From: Sphingomonas aquatilis
GTDB lineage: Bacteria; Pseudomonadota; Alphaproteobacteria; Sphingomonadales; Sphingomonadaceae
DNA length: 64,000 nucleotides
NCBI RefSeq assembly: GCF_014196115.1
Contig: NZ_JACIDB010000001.1
Coordinates: 930,001-994,000 of the forward strand
Direction of reading: 5' to 3'
Positions 54,852-63,657 of this stretch are shown here, piece after piece. Positions within the stretch are counted from its first letter, which is position 1. Each line of letters begins with the position of its first letter. The notes under the pieces were generated by a model. That model was not told where the DNA came from, ran no database searches, and worked only from the letters and a program-made list of their open reading frames with translations. A program made the position numbers and the translations under genes.

Positions 54852-56005
54852 TGGAGCTGCTGTTCCTCGCGCACCGCGCGCCCTTTCCGCCCGATCGCGG
54901 CGACAAGATCCGCAGCTATCACGTCCTGCGTCACCTGATGGCACGCGCGCGCGTCCATCTGGTCGCGTTCGGGGAAGGCGATGCGGATTTCGATGTGCCA
55001 GCGCCCATCGCGGAAGGCCTGGAGAGCATCACGCTGATCCGCCGCACCAAGCCACAGGCGCTGGCGGCGGTCGAGGCCTTGGCGACGGGGCGGCCGGTGT
55101 CGCTGACCGCCTTCAATGCCCCGGCGATGCGGCGGGCGGTCGCGGCGCGACGGGTCGATGCCATCTACTGTTTTTCCGGGCAGATGGCGCAATATCTGCC
55201 CGCGGGCGTGCCGGCGGTGATGGACTTCGTCGACGTCGATTCCGCCAAGTTCGCGCAATTCGCCGATGCCGGCAGCATGGCCATGCGCTGGATGATGCGG
55301 CGGGAGGCACGGCTGCTCGGTGCGTTCGAGCGGCAGGTGTCGGCAAGCGTCCGCGCCAGCCTGTTCGTCAGCGAAGCGGAGGCGGCGCTCTTCCGCAGCG
55401 GCGGTGGGGCAGGACGGATCGTCGCGGTGGAGAATGGCATCGACGCGGCGGCGTTCGATCCGGCCGGTGTCGGTCCGGCGACACAAGGCCCGTTGCTCGT
55501 CTTCACCGGCCAGATGGATTACCGCCCGAACGTAGAGGCGGTGGTGTGGTTCGCGACTGAGGTAATGCCGCAGCTGCGGCAGACGCACCCCGGCGTCCGC
55601 TTCGCGATCGTCGGGCGTGCGCCGACCGCGGCGGTGCAGGCGCTCGCCGCGCCCGACGTGATCGTCACCCGTGCGGTCGACGACGTCCGCCCCTGGTTGG
55701 CGGCGGCGAGCGTGTGCGTCGCGCCGCTGCATCTGGCGCGCGGCATCCAGAACAAGGTGCTGGAGGCGATGGCGATGGCGCGGCCCGTCGTCGCCTCGCC
55801 CGCCGCCGCCGAGGGCATCGACCATGCCGGCACGTTGCGGGTGGCGGGGAGCGCGGCCGAGCAGGCACGGGCGATCGGCGCGCTGTTGGACGATCCGGAT
55901 GCGGCATCCGCGCTGGGCGAAGCGGCGCGGGTGCGCGTGTTGGCGCGGTACGATTGGGCGGCGCGGCTGGCGCCGCTCGGGGCCCTGCTTGGGTTGGGCG
56001 CATGA
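54851..56005 (+). CDS. glycosyltransferase, exosortase A system-associated
   Basis: A 384-residue GT-B fold transferase. The N-terminal part begins LFLAHRAPFPPDRGDKIRSYH, characteristic of the family found in exosortase loci. The C-terminal nucleotide-sugar domain has GQMDYRPNVEAV, PLHLARGIQNKVLEAMAMARPVV with the conserved Glu of group 1 transferases. It would add a sugar to the polymer repeat on the cytoplasmic side. It overlaps the exosortase gene start by four bases. Confidence 0.9.
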   Translation: MELLFLAHRAPFPPDRGDKIRSYHVLRHLMARARVHLVAFGEGDADFDVPAPIAEGLESITLIRRTKPQALAAVEALATGRPVSLTAFNAPAMRRAVAARRVDAIYCFSGQMAQYLPAGVPAVMDFVDVDSAKFAQFADAGSMAMRWMMRREARLLGAFERQVSASVRASLFVSEAEAALFRSGGGAGRIVAVENGIDAAAFDPAGVGPATQGPLLVFTGQMDYRPNVEAVVWFATEVMPQLRQTHPGVRFAIVGRAPTAAVQALAAPDVIVTRAVDDVRPWLAAASVCVAPLHLARGIQNKVLEAMAMARPVVASPAAAEGIDHAGTLRVAGSAAEQARAIGALLDDPDAASALGEAARVRVLARYDWAARLAPLGALLGLGA

Positions 56006-57498
56006 GCGGCTGGCGGCGGCATGGGATCGCGCTGGCGCTGGCTGTTGCACTCATCCTGTTGATCTTCCGCGCCGACGTCGTGCGGCTCGTCACGATCTGG
56101 TGGACCAGCACGACCTTCGGGCATTGCCTGTTCATCGGGCCGGTGATCGGCTGGCTGGTCTGGCAGCGGCGGCGCGAGCTTGGTGCCTTGACGCCGACGG
56201 CCTGGTGGCCGGGGCTGCTGCTCGTCGCGGCGGGGGGCGCCGGCTGGCTGATGGGCGATGCGGGTTCGGTCAGCTTCGCGCGGCAATTGGGTGTGGTGCT
56301 GATGCTGCAAGGCGCAGTGGTGACGCTGCTTGGCGCGCAGGTGGCGCGCGGTCTGCTGTTCCCGCTGGGCTATGCGCTGTTCCTCGTCCCCTTCGGCGAG
56401 GCGCTCGAGCCGCCGTTACAGGCGGTGACGGTGCGGATCGTCATGCCGCTGCTGCACTTGGTCGGCGTTCCTGCCACGTCGAACGGCGTGCTGATCCACG
56501 CCGGCCGCTATTATTTTGAGGTGGCGGAGGCGTGTTCGGGCGCGAAGTTCGTCATCGCGATGCTCGCGTTCGGCGTGCTCGTCGCCAACGTCTGTTTCGT
56601 GTCGTGGCGGCGGCGGATCGGCTTCATGGTCGCCGCGCTGGTGGTGCCGGTGATCGCCAACGGCCTGCGCGCCTTCGGAACGATCTACGCCGCGAACCTG
56701 ACCAGCGTGGAGGCGGCGACGGGGTTCGACCATATCGTCTACGGCTGGCTGTTCTTCGGGCTGGTGATGGCGGCGGTGCTGGCGATCGGGTGGCGCTGGT
56801 TCGATCGCGCGCCCGATGCACCCGCGTTCGATCCTGCGCGCCTGCCGCCCGTGCGGAGGGGGCGGATCGCGTTGCCGCTCGGCGTGCTGCTGACCGCCAC
56901 CACCGCCGGTGTCTGGCCGGTGTGGAGCGCCGCCATCGCGCATCGCGCCGCGCCATTGCCGACGCAGATCGATTTGCCGGTAGTCGCCGGCTGGACCCGG
57001 GTGCCGCTCAGCCAGCGCGCGGCGTGGCAACCTTACTACCCCGGCGCCGACCATGTCCTGTTCGGCCGCTACGCCCGCGATGGCGCCGCGGTCGACCTGG
57101 CCGTCGCGGTGTTCGCGTCCCAGGGCGAAGGGCATAAGATCGGTGCGTTCGGCACCGGCCCAATCCGCGAGGAGGACCGCTGGGTCCGCATCGCCGACGC
57201 CGCGCCGATCGCTGGCGGTGCAACGCTGCGTATGACCGCGCCGGGGAGCGACGGCCATGCGGTGGAGCGCATCGTCGCGACATGGTACGTCGTCGGCAAC
57301 AGGGTTACGGCGGACGAGCGCGTGGTGAAGATCGAGACGATGACGGCAAAATTGCTCGGCGGTCCGCAGCGAGCGGTGGCGATCCATCTGTCGGCCGAAG
57401 TGACGCCGGGCCGCGACGCGCGCGCGGACATCGCCGCCTTCGCCGCGGCCTTGGGCCCGATCGATGGCGTGGCGGATCGCCTGACGGGCGCGCGCTGA
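56002..57498 (+). CDS. xrtA: exosortase A fused to EpsI domain
   Basis: A 498-residue inner membrane transpeptidase-like enzyme. About eight membrane segments fill residues 10-275, with the catalytic residues Cys178 (EACSGAKF), Arg223 (NGLRAFG) and His244 (GFDHIVYGW). The C-terminal soluble part (from about 300) is an EpsI/DUF3485 domain (VAGWTRVP, WYVVGNR), on the periplasmic side. It cleaves PEP-CTERM proteins and presumably attaches them to a cell-surface polymer. In several other species the EpsI part is a separate gene. Confidence 0.95.
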   Translation: MSGWRRHGIALALAVALILLIFRADVVRLVTIWWTSTTFGHCLFIGPVIGWLVWQRRRELGALTPTAWWPGLLLVAAGGAGWLMGDAGSVSFARQLGVVLMLQGAVVTLLGAQVARGLLFPLGYALFLVPFGEALEPPLQAVTVRIVMPLLHLVGVPATSNGVLIHAGRYYFEVAEACSGAKFVIAMLAFGVLVANVCFVSWRRRIGFMVAALVVPVIANGLRAFGTIYAANLTSVEAATGFDHIVYGWLFFGLVMAAVLAIGWRWFDRAPDAPAFDPARLPPVRRGRIALPLGVLLTATTAGVWPVWSAAIAHRAAPLPTQIDLPVVAGWTRVPLSQRAAWQPYYPGADHVLFGRYARDGAAVDLAVAVFASQGEGHKIGAFGTGPIREEDRWVRIADAAPIAGGATLRMTAPGSDGHAVERIVATWYVVGNRVTADERVVKIETMTAKLLGGPQRAVAIHLSAEVTPGRDARADIAAFAAALGPIDGVADRLTGAR

Positions 57499-59384
57499 TG
57501 TGCGGCATTGCGGGGCTGTTTCACCCCGGCACTCCTAAGCCCGTCGATCCCGCCCGCATTGCCGCGATGATCGCGGTACAGGCGCACCGTGGTCCAGATG
57601 GCGAAGGCATATGGACCGCGCCGGGCGTCGGGCTGGGCCATCGCCGACTATCGATCATCGATCTGGAAGGCTCGCCGCAACCGATGCATGCGGGCGCGCT
57701 GAGCGTCACCTACAATGGCGAGATCTACAATTTCGCCGAGCTGCGCGCGCAGCTGGAGCGGGGCGGCGCGCGCTTCGTCACCGATGGCGATACCGAGGTG
57801 CTGCTGCACGGCTGGCGCGCCTGGGGGCCGGGGCTACTCGACCGGCTGAACGGCATGTTTGCCTTCGCGCTCCACGATGCCGAGGCGGGGACGCTGTTCC
57901 TCGCTCGCGACCGGCTGGGCGTGAAGCCGCTCCATTATGTCGAGCTGTCCGACGGCAGCCTCGCCTTCGCGTCCGAACTGAAAGGCCTGCTCGCGCATCC
58001 GCTGCTGCGCCGCGTGCCCGATGCGACCGCGATCGAGGATTATCTGGCGTTTGGTTACGTCCCCGACGACGCCTGTCTGATCGCCGGCGTGCGCAAGCTG
58101 CCCGCCGGCCATTGCCTGCTGGTGCGGCGGGGGCAAAGCGTACCGGCGCCGCGCCGCTGGTGGGACGTCAGCTTCGCCGATCGCGCGACCGGATCGACAC
58201 GCGCGCTCGGCGAGGAGCTGCTGGCGCATATGCGCGAGGGCGTGCGCAGCCGCATGGTCGCCGACGTGCCGCTCGGCGCCTTCCTGTCGGGTGGCGTCGA
58301 CAGCTCCGCGGTCGTCGCGCTGATGGCGGAGGCGAGCAAGGCGGCGGTGCGCACCTGTACGATCGGCTTCGACGAGGCCGGCCATGACGAGCGCGCGCAT
58401 GCCGCGGTGGTCGCACAGCGTTTTGCCACCGATCACCATGCGCAGGTCGTGCGCCCCGACGATTTCGCGCTGATCGACACGCTGGTGCATCATTTTGACG
58501 AACCCTTTGCCGATGGCAGCGCGCTAGCCACCTATCAGGTCGCGGCATTGGCGAGAGCGCGGGTGACCGTGGCGCTGTCGGGCGATGGCGCGGACGAAGT
58601 GTTCGCCGGCTATCGCCGCTACCGTTTCCAGGCGGCCGAAGAGCGCGTGCGGGGCCTGTTGCCGCCCGCATGGCGCACCGCGGCGTTCGGGACGCTGGGC
58701 CGCTATTATCCCAAGGCCGATTGGGCGCCGCGGCCGCTGCGCGCGAAGACGACGTTACTCGCGCTCGCCAGCGATGGCGACGAGGCTTACGCACGCGCCG
58801 TCGGTGTCACCTCGCCAGAGCTGCGAGGCATGTTGCTCGGCGCCGATGTGCGCGCCGCGCTGCAGGGCCACCGGGCGGAGGACCGCTACATTGCCGCGAT
58901 GCGCGCGGCGCCGGCGCGCGACGCGATTGATCGTGCACAATATGCCGACCTGAAGATCTGGCTGCCCGGCGATATCCTGACCAAGGTCGACCGCACCAGC
59001 ATGGCGGTGGGTCTGGAGGCGCGCGAGCCGCTGCTCGACCATCGGTTGGTCGAATTCGGTGCGCGACTGCCCGCGTCGATGCGGCTGCACCGGGGGACGG
59101 GCAAATGGCTGATGAAGCGCAGCCTGGAACGCTATCTGCCGCGCGACATCCTCTACCGGCCCAAGATGGGCTTCGTCACGCCGATCAGCGACTGGTTCCG
59201 CGGCGCGCTGGCCGACGAAGCGGAGGCGCTGACCCGGTCGCGCTTCCTTGCCGACAGCGGCTGGCTGGCGATGCCGACCGTCGCGCGGCTGGTCGAGGCG
59301 CATCGCAGCGGGCGCGCCGATTACGGCCGCACGCTGTGGCAATTGATGATGCTGGAACGCGCCGGACGCCGCCTGTTCGGCTGA
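57498..59384 (+). CDS. asparagine synthase-like amidotransferase, XrtA system
   Basis: A 628-residue class II glutamine amidotransferase/asparagine synthase. Cys2 of MCGIAG is the nucleophile, with HRGPDGEG and GLGHRRLSIID in the glutaminase domain (1-210). The synthase domain has the PPi loop LSGGVDSSAV near 263 and SGDGADEVFAGY further on. The family is found in exosortase loci and is thought to amidate a carboxyl group on the polymer or a carried substrate. It is the last gene of the export operon; its start overlaps the exosortase stop by one base. Confidence 0.9.
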   Translation: MCGIAGLFHPGTPKPVDPARIAAMIAVQAHRGPDGEGIWTAPGVGLGHRRLSIIDLEGSPQPMHAGALSVTYNGEIYNFAELRAQLERGGARFVTDGDTEVLLHGWRAWGPGLLDRLNGMFAFALHDAEAGTLFLARDRLGVKPLHYVELSDGSLAFASELKGLLAHPLLRRVPDATAIEDYLAFGYVPDDACLIAGVRKLPAGHCLLVRRGQSVPAPRRWWDVSFADRATGSTRALGEELLAHMREGVRSRMVADVPLGAFLSGGVDSSAVVALMAEASKAAVRTCTIGFDEAGHDERAHAAVVAQRFATDHHAQVVRPDDFALIDTLVHHFDEPFADGSALATYQVAALARARVTVALSGDGADEVFAGYRRYRFQAAEERVRGLLPPAWRTAAFGTLGRYYPKADWAPRPLRAKTTLLALASDGDEAYARAVGVTSPELRGMLLGADVRAALQGHRAEDRYIAAMRAAPARDAIDRAQYADLKIWLPGDILTKVDRTSMAVGLEAREPLLDHRLVEFGARLPASMRLHRGTGKWLMKRSLERYLPRDILYRPKMGFVTPISDWFRGALADEAEALTRSRFLADSGWLAMPTVARLVEAHRSGRADYGRTLWQLMMLERAGRRLFG

Positions 59385-59462
59385 TCGTTTCGCGGCCGGT
59401 GTCACCGCACTGTCATCAAATCCTAACCCGCCATTTACCGCTCGCCCCCTAGGGTCGCGGCC

Positions 59463-60773
59463 ATGTTGTTCGACATCGATCTGCTGCGCAACGGCGCTTT
59501 CGGTGGCGTGCAGGCGTCGGTGAAGGGCGAGGGTGTTTGCCTGATCCACACCGCCTCGCTGGCGCAAGCGGTGGATATGTTCCGGCAATCGCCCGATCTT
59601 CGGCTGCTCGCGATCGTCGATGCGCAGCGCCGTCCGGTGGGCGTTATCCGGGAACGCGATGTCCGGACCATCCTGTTCAACCCGTTCGGTCACGCGCTGA
59701 TGCAGAACCCCAGCATCGGCGGATCGCTGACGACGCTGATTCGGCCCTGTGGGACCGCCGATGCGGGGCTGGATGCCGATGCGCTCGTGCTCGCCTATCT
59801 CGACGCGGGCGGGGACGGACTGGTGCTGACCCGTGATGGCGTCTTCGATTCCGTGGTCGATGCGACCGCATTCGAGCGGCTGTCCATCCAGCGTCGTACC
59901 CAGGTGATGACCGATCGCGAGGCGCGGGCGGCGCGGATCGACGCGGCGGGCAAGGCCTTCACCGCCGATGTCGCGCATCTGGCAGCGGAACTCGCCGAGG
60001 CGGCGGAGCGGATCGCCGCAATGGCGGGGTTGGTCGTCACGCGCGCGGGGGCCTCGCGCCGGGATGCGGCGTCGGTGGCGGGTGCGACCGGGCAGATGGT
60101 CACCGCGCTGACCGACATCGCGGAACTCGGCCGGACCCTGGCGACGACGCTGGACGGCATCGGCGGGCAGACGGCCCGCGCCGCGGCCTTGCGCAACGAT
60201 GCGCGCGTGGCGGTGACAGCCGCGGGCGATCGCGTGACGCGGCTGGTGGAGAAGGCGACCGCGGTCGACGACATGCTGCGCCTGATCCAGACGATCGCCA
60301 GCCAGACCAACCTGCTCGCCCTCAATGCCGCGATCGAGGCGGCGCGCGTGGGAGAGGCGGGGCGCGGCTTTGCGGTCGTGGCGAGCGAGGTGAAGATGCT
60401 GGCGCAACAGACCGGCACGGCGGCCAAGGACATTGCGGCGCGGGTGGCGGACATGCACGGCCTGCTCGGTGACGTCGTCGGCGGCCACCGCACGCTGGAG
60501 GCGACCATGGCCGCCATCGCCGATACGGGCGTCGCGATCGAACAGGCGGTCGCCGCGCAGCAGGGGGCAACGCGGCGTATCGCCAGCCATGTCGAGCAAT
60601 CGGCAGAGGCAGGCCATGCCATCGACGATCGCGCGCGTGCGATCAGCGATCAGTCGGCGGCGATCGGTGACGACGTGTCCGGGCTGGAGGCGGTGTCGCG
60701 GACGCTGGCCGAATCCACCGGCCGTCTTCAGTCGCGCGCGCGCAGCTTCGTGCAGCTCACCGCGTCGTTGTAG
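59463..60773 (+). CDS. soluble CBS-domain methyl-accepting chemotaxis protein-like receptor
   Basis: A 436-residue protein without a signal peptide or membrane segment. The N-terminal 140 residues look like a CBS pair ([20 protein letters not shown] and [19 protein letters not shown]). They are followed by a helical coiled-coil signalling domain. The hairpin tip [21 protein letters not shown] and the [15 protein letters not shown] stretch match the MCP signalling domain that contacts CheA and CheW. It probably senses an intracellular ligand such as adenine nucleotides. No chemotaxis genes are in the window. Confidence 0.85.
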   Translation: MLFDIDLLRNGAFGGVQASVKGEGVCLIHTASLAQAVDMFRQSPDLRLLAIVDAQRRPVGVIRERDVRTILFNPFGHALMQNPSIGGSLTTLIRPCGTADAGLDADALVLAYLDAGGDGLVLTRDGVFDSVVDATAFERLSIQRRTQVMTDREARAARIDAAGKAFTADVAHLAAELAEAAERIAAMAGLVVTRAGASRRDAASVAGATGQMVTALTDIAELGRTLATTLDGIGGQTARAAALRNDARVAVTAAGDRVTRLVEKATAVDDMLRLIQTIASQTNLLALNAAIEAARVGEAGRGFAVVASEVKMLAQQTGTAAKDIAARVADMHGLLGDVVGGHRTLEATMAAIADTGVAIEQAVAAQQGATRRIASHVEQSAEAGHAIDDRARAISDQSAAIGDDVSGLEAVSRTLAESTGRLQSRARSFVQLTASL

Positions 60774-60776
60774 GCG

Positions 60777-60962
60777 TCAGCGCAGCTTGGCGATCGACAG
60801 GCCATCGGCCTTGGCGCGATCCTTAGTCGATTCCTCGCTGCGTTTCAGCGCCTTGGCGATTGCTTTCAGCGCCATGCCCTTCTTGGCGAGCGTGTGCAGC
60901 TTCTGGATCTCGTCCGCGGTCCAGGGCTGGCGATGGCGTTCGAACGTCTCTCCCTTCGCCAT
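60777..60962 (-). CDS. small SANT/Myb-like hypothetical protein
   Basis: A 61-residue basic protein (MAKGETFERHRQPW) whose centre WTADEIQKLHTLAKKGMALKA and the following IAKALKRSEESTKDRA resemble a single SANT/Myb or helix-turn-helix repeat. Such proteins may bind DNA or protein tails. The ATG overlaps the stop of the upstream MAPEG gene (TGATG), so it is translationally coupled. It ends four bases from the chemoreceptor-like gene stop, on the opposite strand. Confidence 0.6.
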   Translation of the reverse strand: MAKGETFERHRQPWTADEIQKLHTLAKKGMALKAIAKALKRSEESTKDRAKADGLSIAKLR

Positions 60963-61387
60963 CAGAACACCGCCAGTGCGGCGTGGAGGGTGAGCGCGGC
61001 AAGCGCGACCGTGGAAGCGAGGAACAGCATGAAGCGGGGCAATACGCGATTGACCGTCGCCTGCACCAGCGAATGCGCGATCCGCAGGCCGACATAGGCC
61101 CAGGCGATCGCCGCATTCGGGCCATCGCCCGTGCCGCTCAGCGCGATGACGGTGCAGACGGCGTAGAATAACGTCGGCTGCTCCATCAGGTGATTGTAAT
61201 TGTGCGCCTTCCACTGGATGTGCCGCGGCAGCGCCCGATCCGCGTCGGCGGCGGTCGATCCGACCAGCTTGCCCATGTCGACGCCCGCCGCCTTCATCGC
61301 GGGCATGCGCGTCGCCAGCATCCAGACGAACATCACGAGTGTCCAGGCGATGAGTGCCACCATCGGGCGCAGGATGTCGCTGTGCAT
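60962..61387 (-). CDS. MAPEG family membrane protein
   Basis: A 141-residue membrane protein with four predicted helices. It carries the MAPEG-type motif WKAHNYNHLMEQPTLFYAV (about 79-97), whose ERxxxNxxE-like NHLMEQPT corresponds to the conserved glutathione-binding region. The family includes microsomal glutathione transferases and related eicosanoid enzymes. The start has GGAGGGG upstream; an earlier in-frame ATG at 61447 is not supported. Substrate unknown. Confidence 0.8.
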   Translation of the reverse strand: MHSDILRPMVALIAWTLVMFVWMLATRMPAMKAAGVDMGKLVGSTAADADRALPRHIQWKAHNYNHLMEQPTLFYAVCTVIALSGTGDGPNAAIAWAYVGLRIAHSLVQATVNRVLPRFMLFLASTVALAALTLHAALAVF

Positions 61388-61496
61388 GTTGTCCCCTCCG
61401 TTGGGAGCGGAACCTGACGCACAGCGTTTCGTCCCGCAACCTTTCATATCGGCGGCTCCGGATCACTCGGGGCTCCCAAGCCAAGGACGAGGCACG

Positions 61497-62276
61497 ATGA
61501 AGCAGACCGGCAATACGATCCTGATCACCGGCGGCGGTTCCGGCATCGGTGCGGCGCTGGCACAGCGCTGGCACGATGCGGGCAACACCGTCATCATCGC
61601 AGGCCGCCGGCAGGAGGCGCTGGACGAGGTCGCTGAGGGCCGCGACAATATCCACACGATGACCATCGACGTCGACAGCGCCGAGGGGGTCGCCGACTTC
61701 GCCAAGCGCGTGATCGAGGCGCATCCCGACCTCAACGTGCTGATCAACAATGCCGGCATCATGCGCTTCGAGATGCTGGAGACGCAGCGCGACCTGTCGG
61801 ATGCTGAAGAGACGGTGACGACCAACCTGCTGGGGCCGATCCGGCTGACCAATGCGCTGATCGATCACCTGAAGGGCAAAGACGATGCGGTCATCGTCAA
61901 CGTGACCTCCGGGCTTGCCTTCGTGCCATTGGTCGATGCGCCGACCTATTGCGCGACCAAGGCGGCGATCCACAGCTACACGTTGTCGCTACGCAACGCG
62001 CTGGAAGGCAAAGTGGAGGTGATCGAGCTGGCACCGCCGGGCGTGCAGACGACGCTGACGCCGGGGCAGGAGAAGCGGTCGATGTACCAGCCGCTCGACG
62101 ATTTCGTCGACGAGGTGATGCGGCTGTTTGGCGAGCAGCCGACGCCGAAGGAGATTCTGGTCGAGCGCGTCCGTGGCTTCCGCAACGCCGAACGTGACGG
62201 CAATTTCGACGCCACGATGAAGCAGCTCAACGATTTCGCGCGGAAAGCGCGGGAGGAGGGGAACGCCTCTGCATAA
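61497..62276 (+). CDS. short-chain dehydrogenase/reductase (DltE-like)
   Basis: A 259-residue SDR oxidoreductase. Cofactor motif ITGGGSGIGAALAQRW at the N terminus, NNAGI at about residue 84, catalytic Ser in NVTSGLAFVP, and Tyr-x-x-x-Lys in PTYCATKAAIHS. The sequence around GRRQEALDE suggests NADP preference (Arg after the second beta strand). The best-matching subgroup is the DltE-like oxidoreductases whose substrates are unknown. The RBS is GGACGAGG. Longer in-frame upstream starts are not supported. Confidence 0.85.
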   Translation: MKQTGNTILITGGGSGIGAALAQRWHDAGNTVIIAGRRQEALDEVAEGRDNIHTMTIDVDSAEGVADFAKRVIEAHPDLNVLINNAGIMRFEMLETQRDLSDAEETVTTNLLGPIRLTNALIDHLKGKDDAVIVNVTSGLAFVPLVDAPTYCATKAAIHSYTLSLRNALEGKVEVIELAPPGVQTTLTPGQEKRSMYQPLDDFVDEVMRLFGEQPTPKEILVERVRGFRNAERDGNFDATMKQLNDFARKAREEGNASA

Positions 62277-62287
62277 TCCCACACCCG

Positions 62288-62374
62288 CTCGTGCTGAGCG
62301 TGTCGAAGCACGGCTTTCCGCACGAGAGACAGCGCGTGCGGCGACCCACCCTTCGACAAGCTCAGGGCGAACGG
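62288..62374. repeat. palindromic interspersed repeat (TTCGACA type)
   Basis: CTCGTGCTGAGCGTGTCGAAGCAC at about 62288 and CCCTTCGACAAGCTCAGGGCGAACGG ending at 62374 are related inverted units, each with a GCTGAGC/GCTCAG core and TCGAAG/CTTCGA. The pair fills the gap between convergent genes. This unit is familiar as an abundant intergenic repeat in sphingomonad genomes. Confidence 0.7.
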
Positions 62375-62395
62375 AGTTTTGGGGGCTCCCAATAA

Positions 62396-62432
62396 CAAAA
62401 AAAGGGCGTCCCGGATCGAACCGGGGCGCCCT
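62396..62432 (-). terminator. rho-independent terminator for the polyamine genes
   Basis: On the minus strand AGGGCG-C-CCCGG pairs with CCGGG-A-CGCCCT around a six-base loop (stem bases 62403-62414 and 62421-62432). A run of seven T follows directly. It lies 25 bases after the stop of the deoxyhypusine synthase-like gene. Confidence 0.9.
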
Positions 62433-62456
62433 CATCATGCAGCCCGCAGGCCCGAC

Positions 62457-63539
62457 TTACTTGTCGAACAGCTTGCCCCAGCGGTGAACCGGACGGTCCT
62501 TCCACAGGCCGCGGTGATAGGCGTCGGACGCCAGCAGCGGCATCACGCTGCCCGCTTCGGCGAAGACCATCTGCTCGATGCCGGTGTTCACCTTGCCCCA
62601 GCTCGCCGCTTCCTGCAGCGTCGAGGACGAGCAGGCGCCGTCGCGCACGTCGGCGACGGTGATCTGCACGGCATATTTGTGGACCTGCACGTCGTCGTGA
62701 CCCAGGATTTCCGCGCAGACGACGGTGTCCTGGATGAAGTTCTTCGGCACGCCGCCGCCGATCATCAGCAGGCCGGTGGTGCCGGCCTCGATCTTGATCT
62801 CCGTCAGTTCGCGGAAGTCGGCGACCGCGTCGATCATGACATAGGGCTTGCCCGCCTTGGCGGCATCGACCTGATGCTTGACGAGGCCGAAGCCGGCCGA
62901 GCTGTCGACGAACGCCGGGCAGAAGATCGGCACGTCATGCTCGTAGGCGAGCTTGACGAGGCTGTTCTCCTTCTTGCCGTGCTCGACGAGATACTTGCCC
63001 ATCTCGCGGATGAACGCGCGCGACGAATACGGGCCGGCCGGCAGCGATTCCGCGATCTCGAAGATCGTGTGGTCGACGTGCTGGAGCGCTTCCTCGTCGA
63101 TGTACGTGTCGTAGATGCGGTCGATGTAGAGCGAGCGCAGCGTGTCGTCGTCGGGGATTTCCAGCGCCTGATAGTGCTTGTGGCCGAGACCCTCGAAGAA
63201 ATCCATGTCGACGATGGTCGCGCCGGTGGCGACGATGCCGTCGACCATGTTGTTCTTCACCAGCTCGGCATACAGGTCCATGCAGCCGCCGGCCGAGGTC
63301 GAACCCGCGATGACGAGGAAGATCGAGCAGTCCTTGTCGGCCAGCATCTGGTTGTAGATGTTGGTCGCACGGCCGAGGTCGCGGCTGGTGAAGCTCATGT
63401 CCGCCATCGCCTCGACGATCGGGCGCGCGTCGAAGCTCTTGATGTCGATATGCTTGACCTGCTTCGACAGCAGCTCGGCCTTGCGGGTGTCGTTGATCGG
63501 CGCATTGGCGCCTGCGGTCTTGGTGAGGGTGTCGGTCAT
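62457..63539 (-). CDS. deoxyhypusine synthase-like (putative homospermidine synthase) protein
   Basis: A 360-residue member of the deoxyhypusine synthase family. Conserved features are the NAD-binding GSTSAGG near residue 79, IDAVADFRE, MIGGGVPKNFIQ, and the active-site Lys316 in EAASWGKV. Bacteria lack the hypusine target protein, and bacterial members are thought to make polyamines such as homospermidine from putrescine. The neighbouring upstream gene on the same strand is an ornithine-type decarboxylase, which supplies putrescine. The ATG at 63539 gives the usual length; MDSQRR upstream at 63560 is an alternative. Confidence 0.83.
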   Translation of the reverse strand: MTDTLTKTAGANAPINDTRKAELLSKQVKHIDIKSFDARPIVEAMADMSFTSRDLGRATNIYNQMLADKDCSIFLVIAGSTSAGGCMDLYAELVKNNMVDGIVATGATIVDMDFFEGLGHKHYQALEIPDDDTLRSLYIDRIYDTYIDEEALQHVDHTIFEIAESLPAGPYSSRAFIREMGKYLVEHGKKENSLVKLAYEHDVPIFCPAFVDSSAGFGLVKHQVDAAKAGKPYVMIDAVADFRELTEIKIEAGTTGLLMIGGGVPKNFIQDTVVCAEILGHDDVQVHKYAVQITVADVRDGACSSSTLQEAASWGKVNTGIEQMVFAEAGSVMPLLASDAYHRGLWKDRPVHRWGKLFDK

Positions 63540-63603
63540 GGTTCGCCTTTGGCTATCCAATACCCGTCGTCATTCACTGTTGGGGACGCGGAAACCCAAT
63601 GAT

Positions 63604-63631
63604 CTCCCCCCGCGCGGGCGCGCGAGGGGAG
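63604..63631 (-). terminator. hairpin between the decarboxylase and DHS-like genes
   Basis: CTCCCC and CGCGC on the left pair with GCGCG and GGGGAG on the right (63604-63615 with 63620-63631, one mismatch). It lies in the 118-base gap between the two same-strand genes. There is no T run, so partial termination or RNA stabilisation is more likely than complete stop. Confidence 0.45.
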
Positions 63632-63657
63632 GGAAAGGATCGATTACGGTAGGGGCG

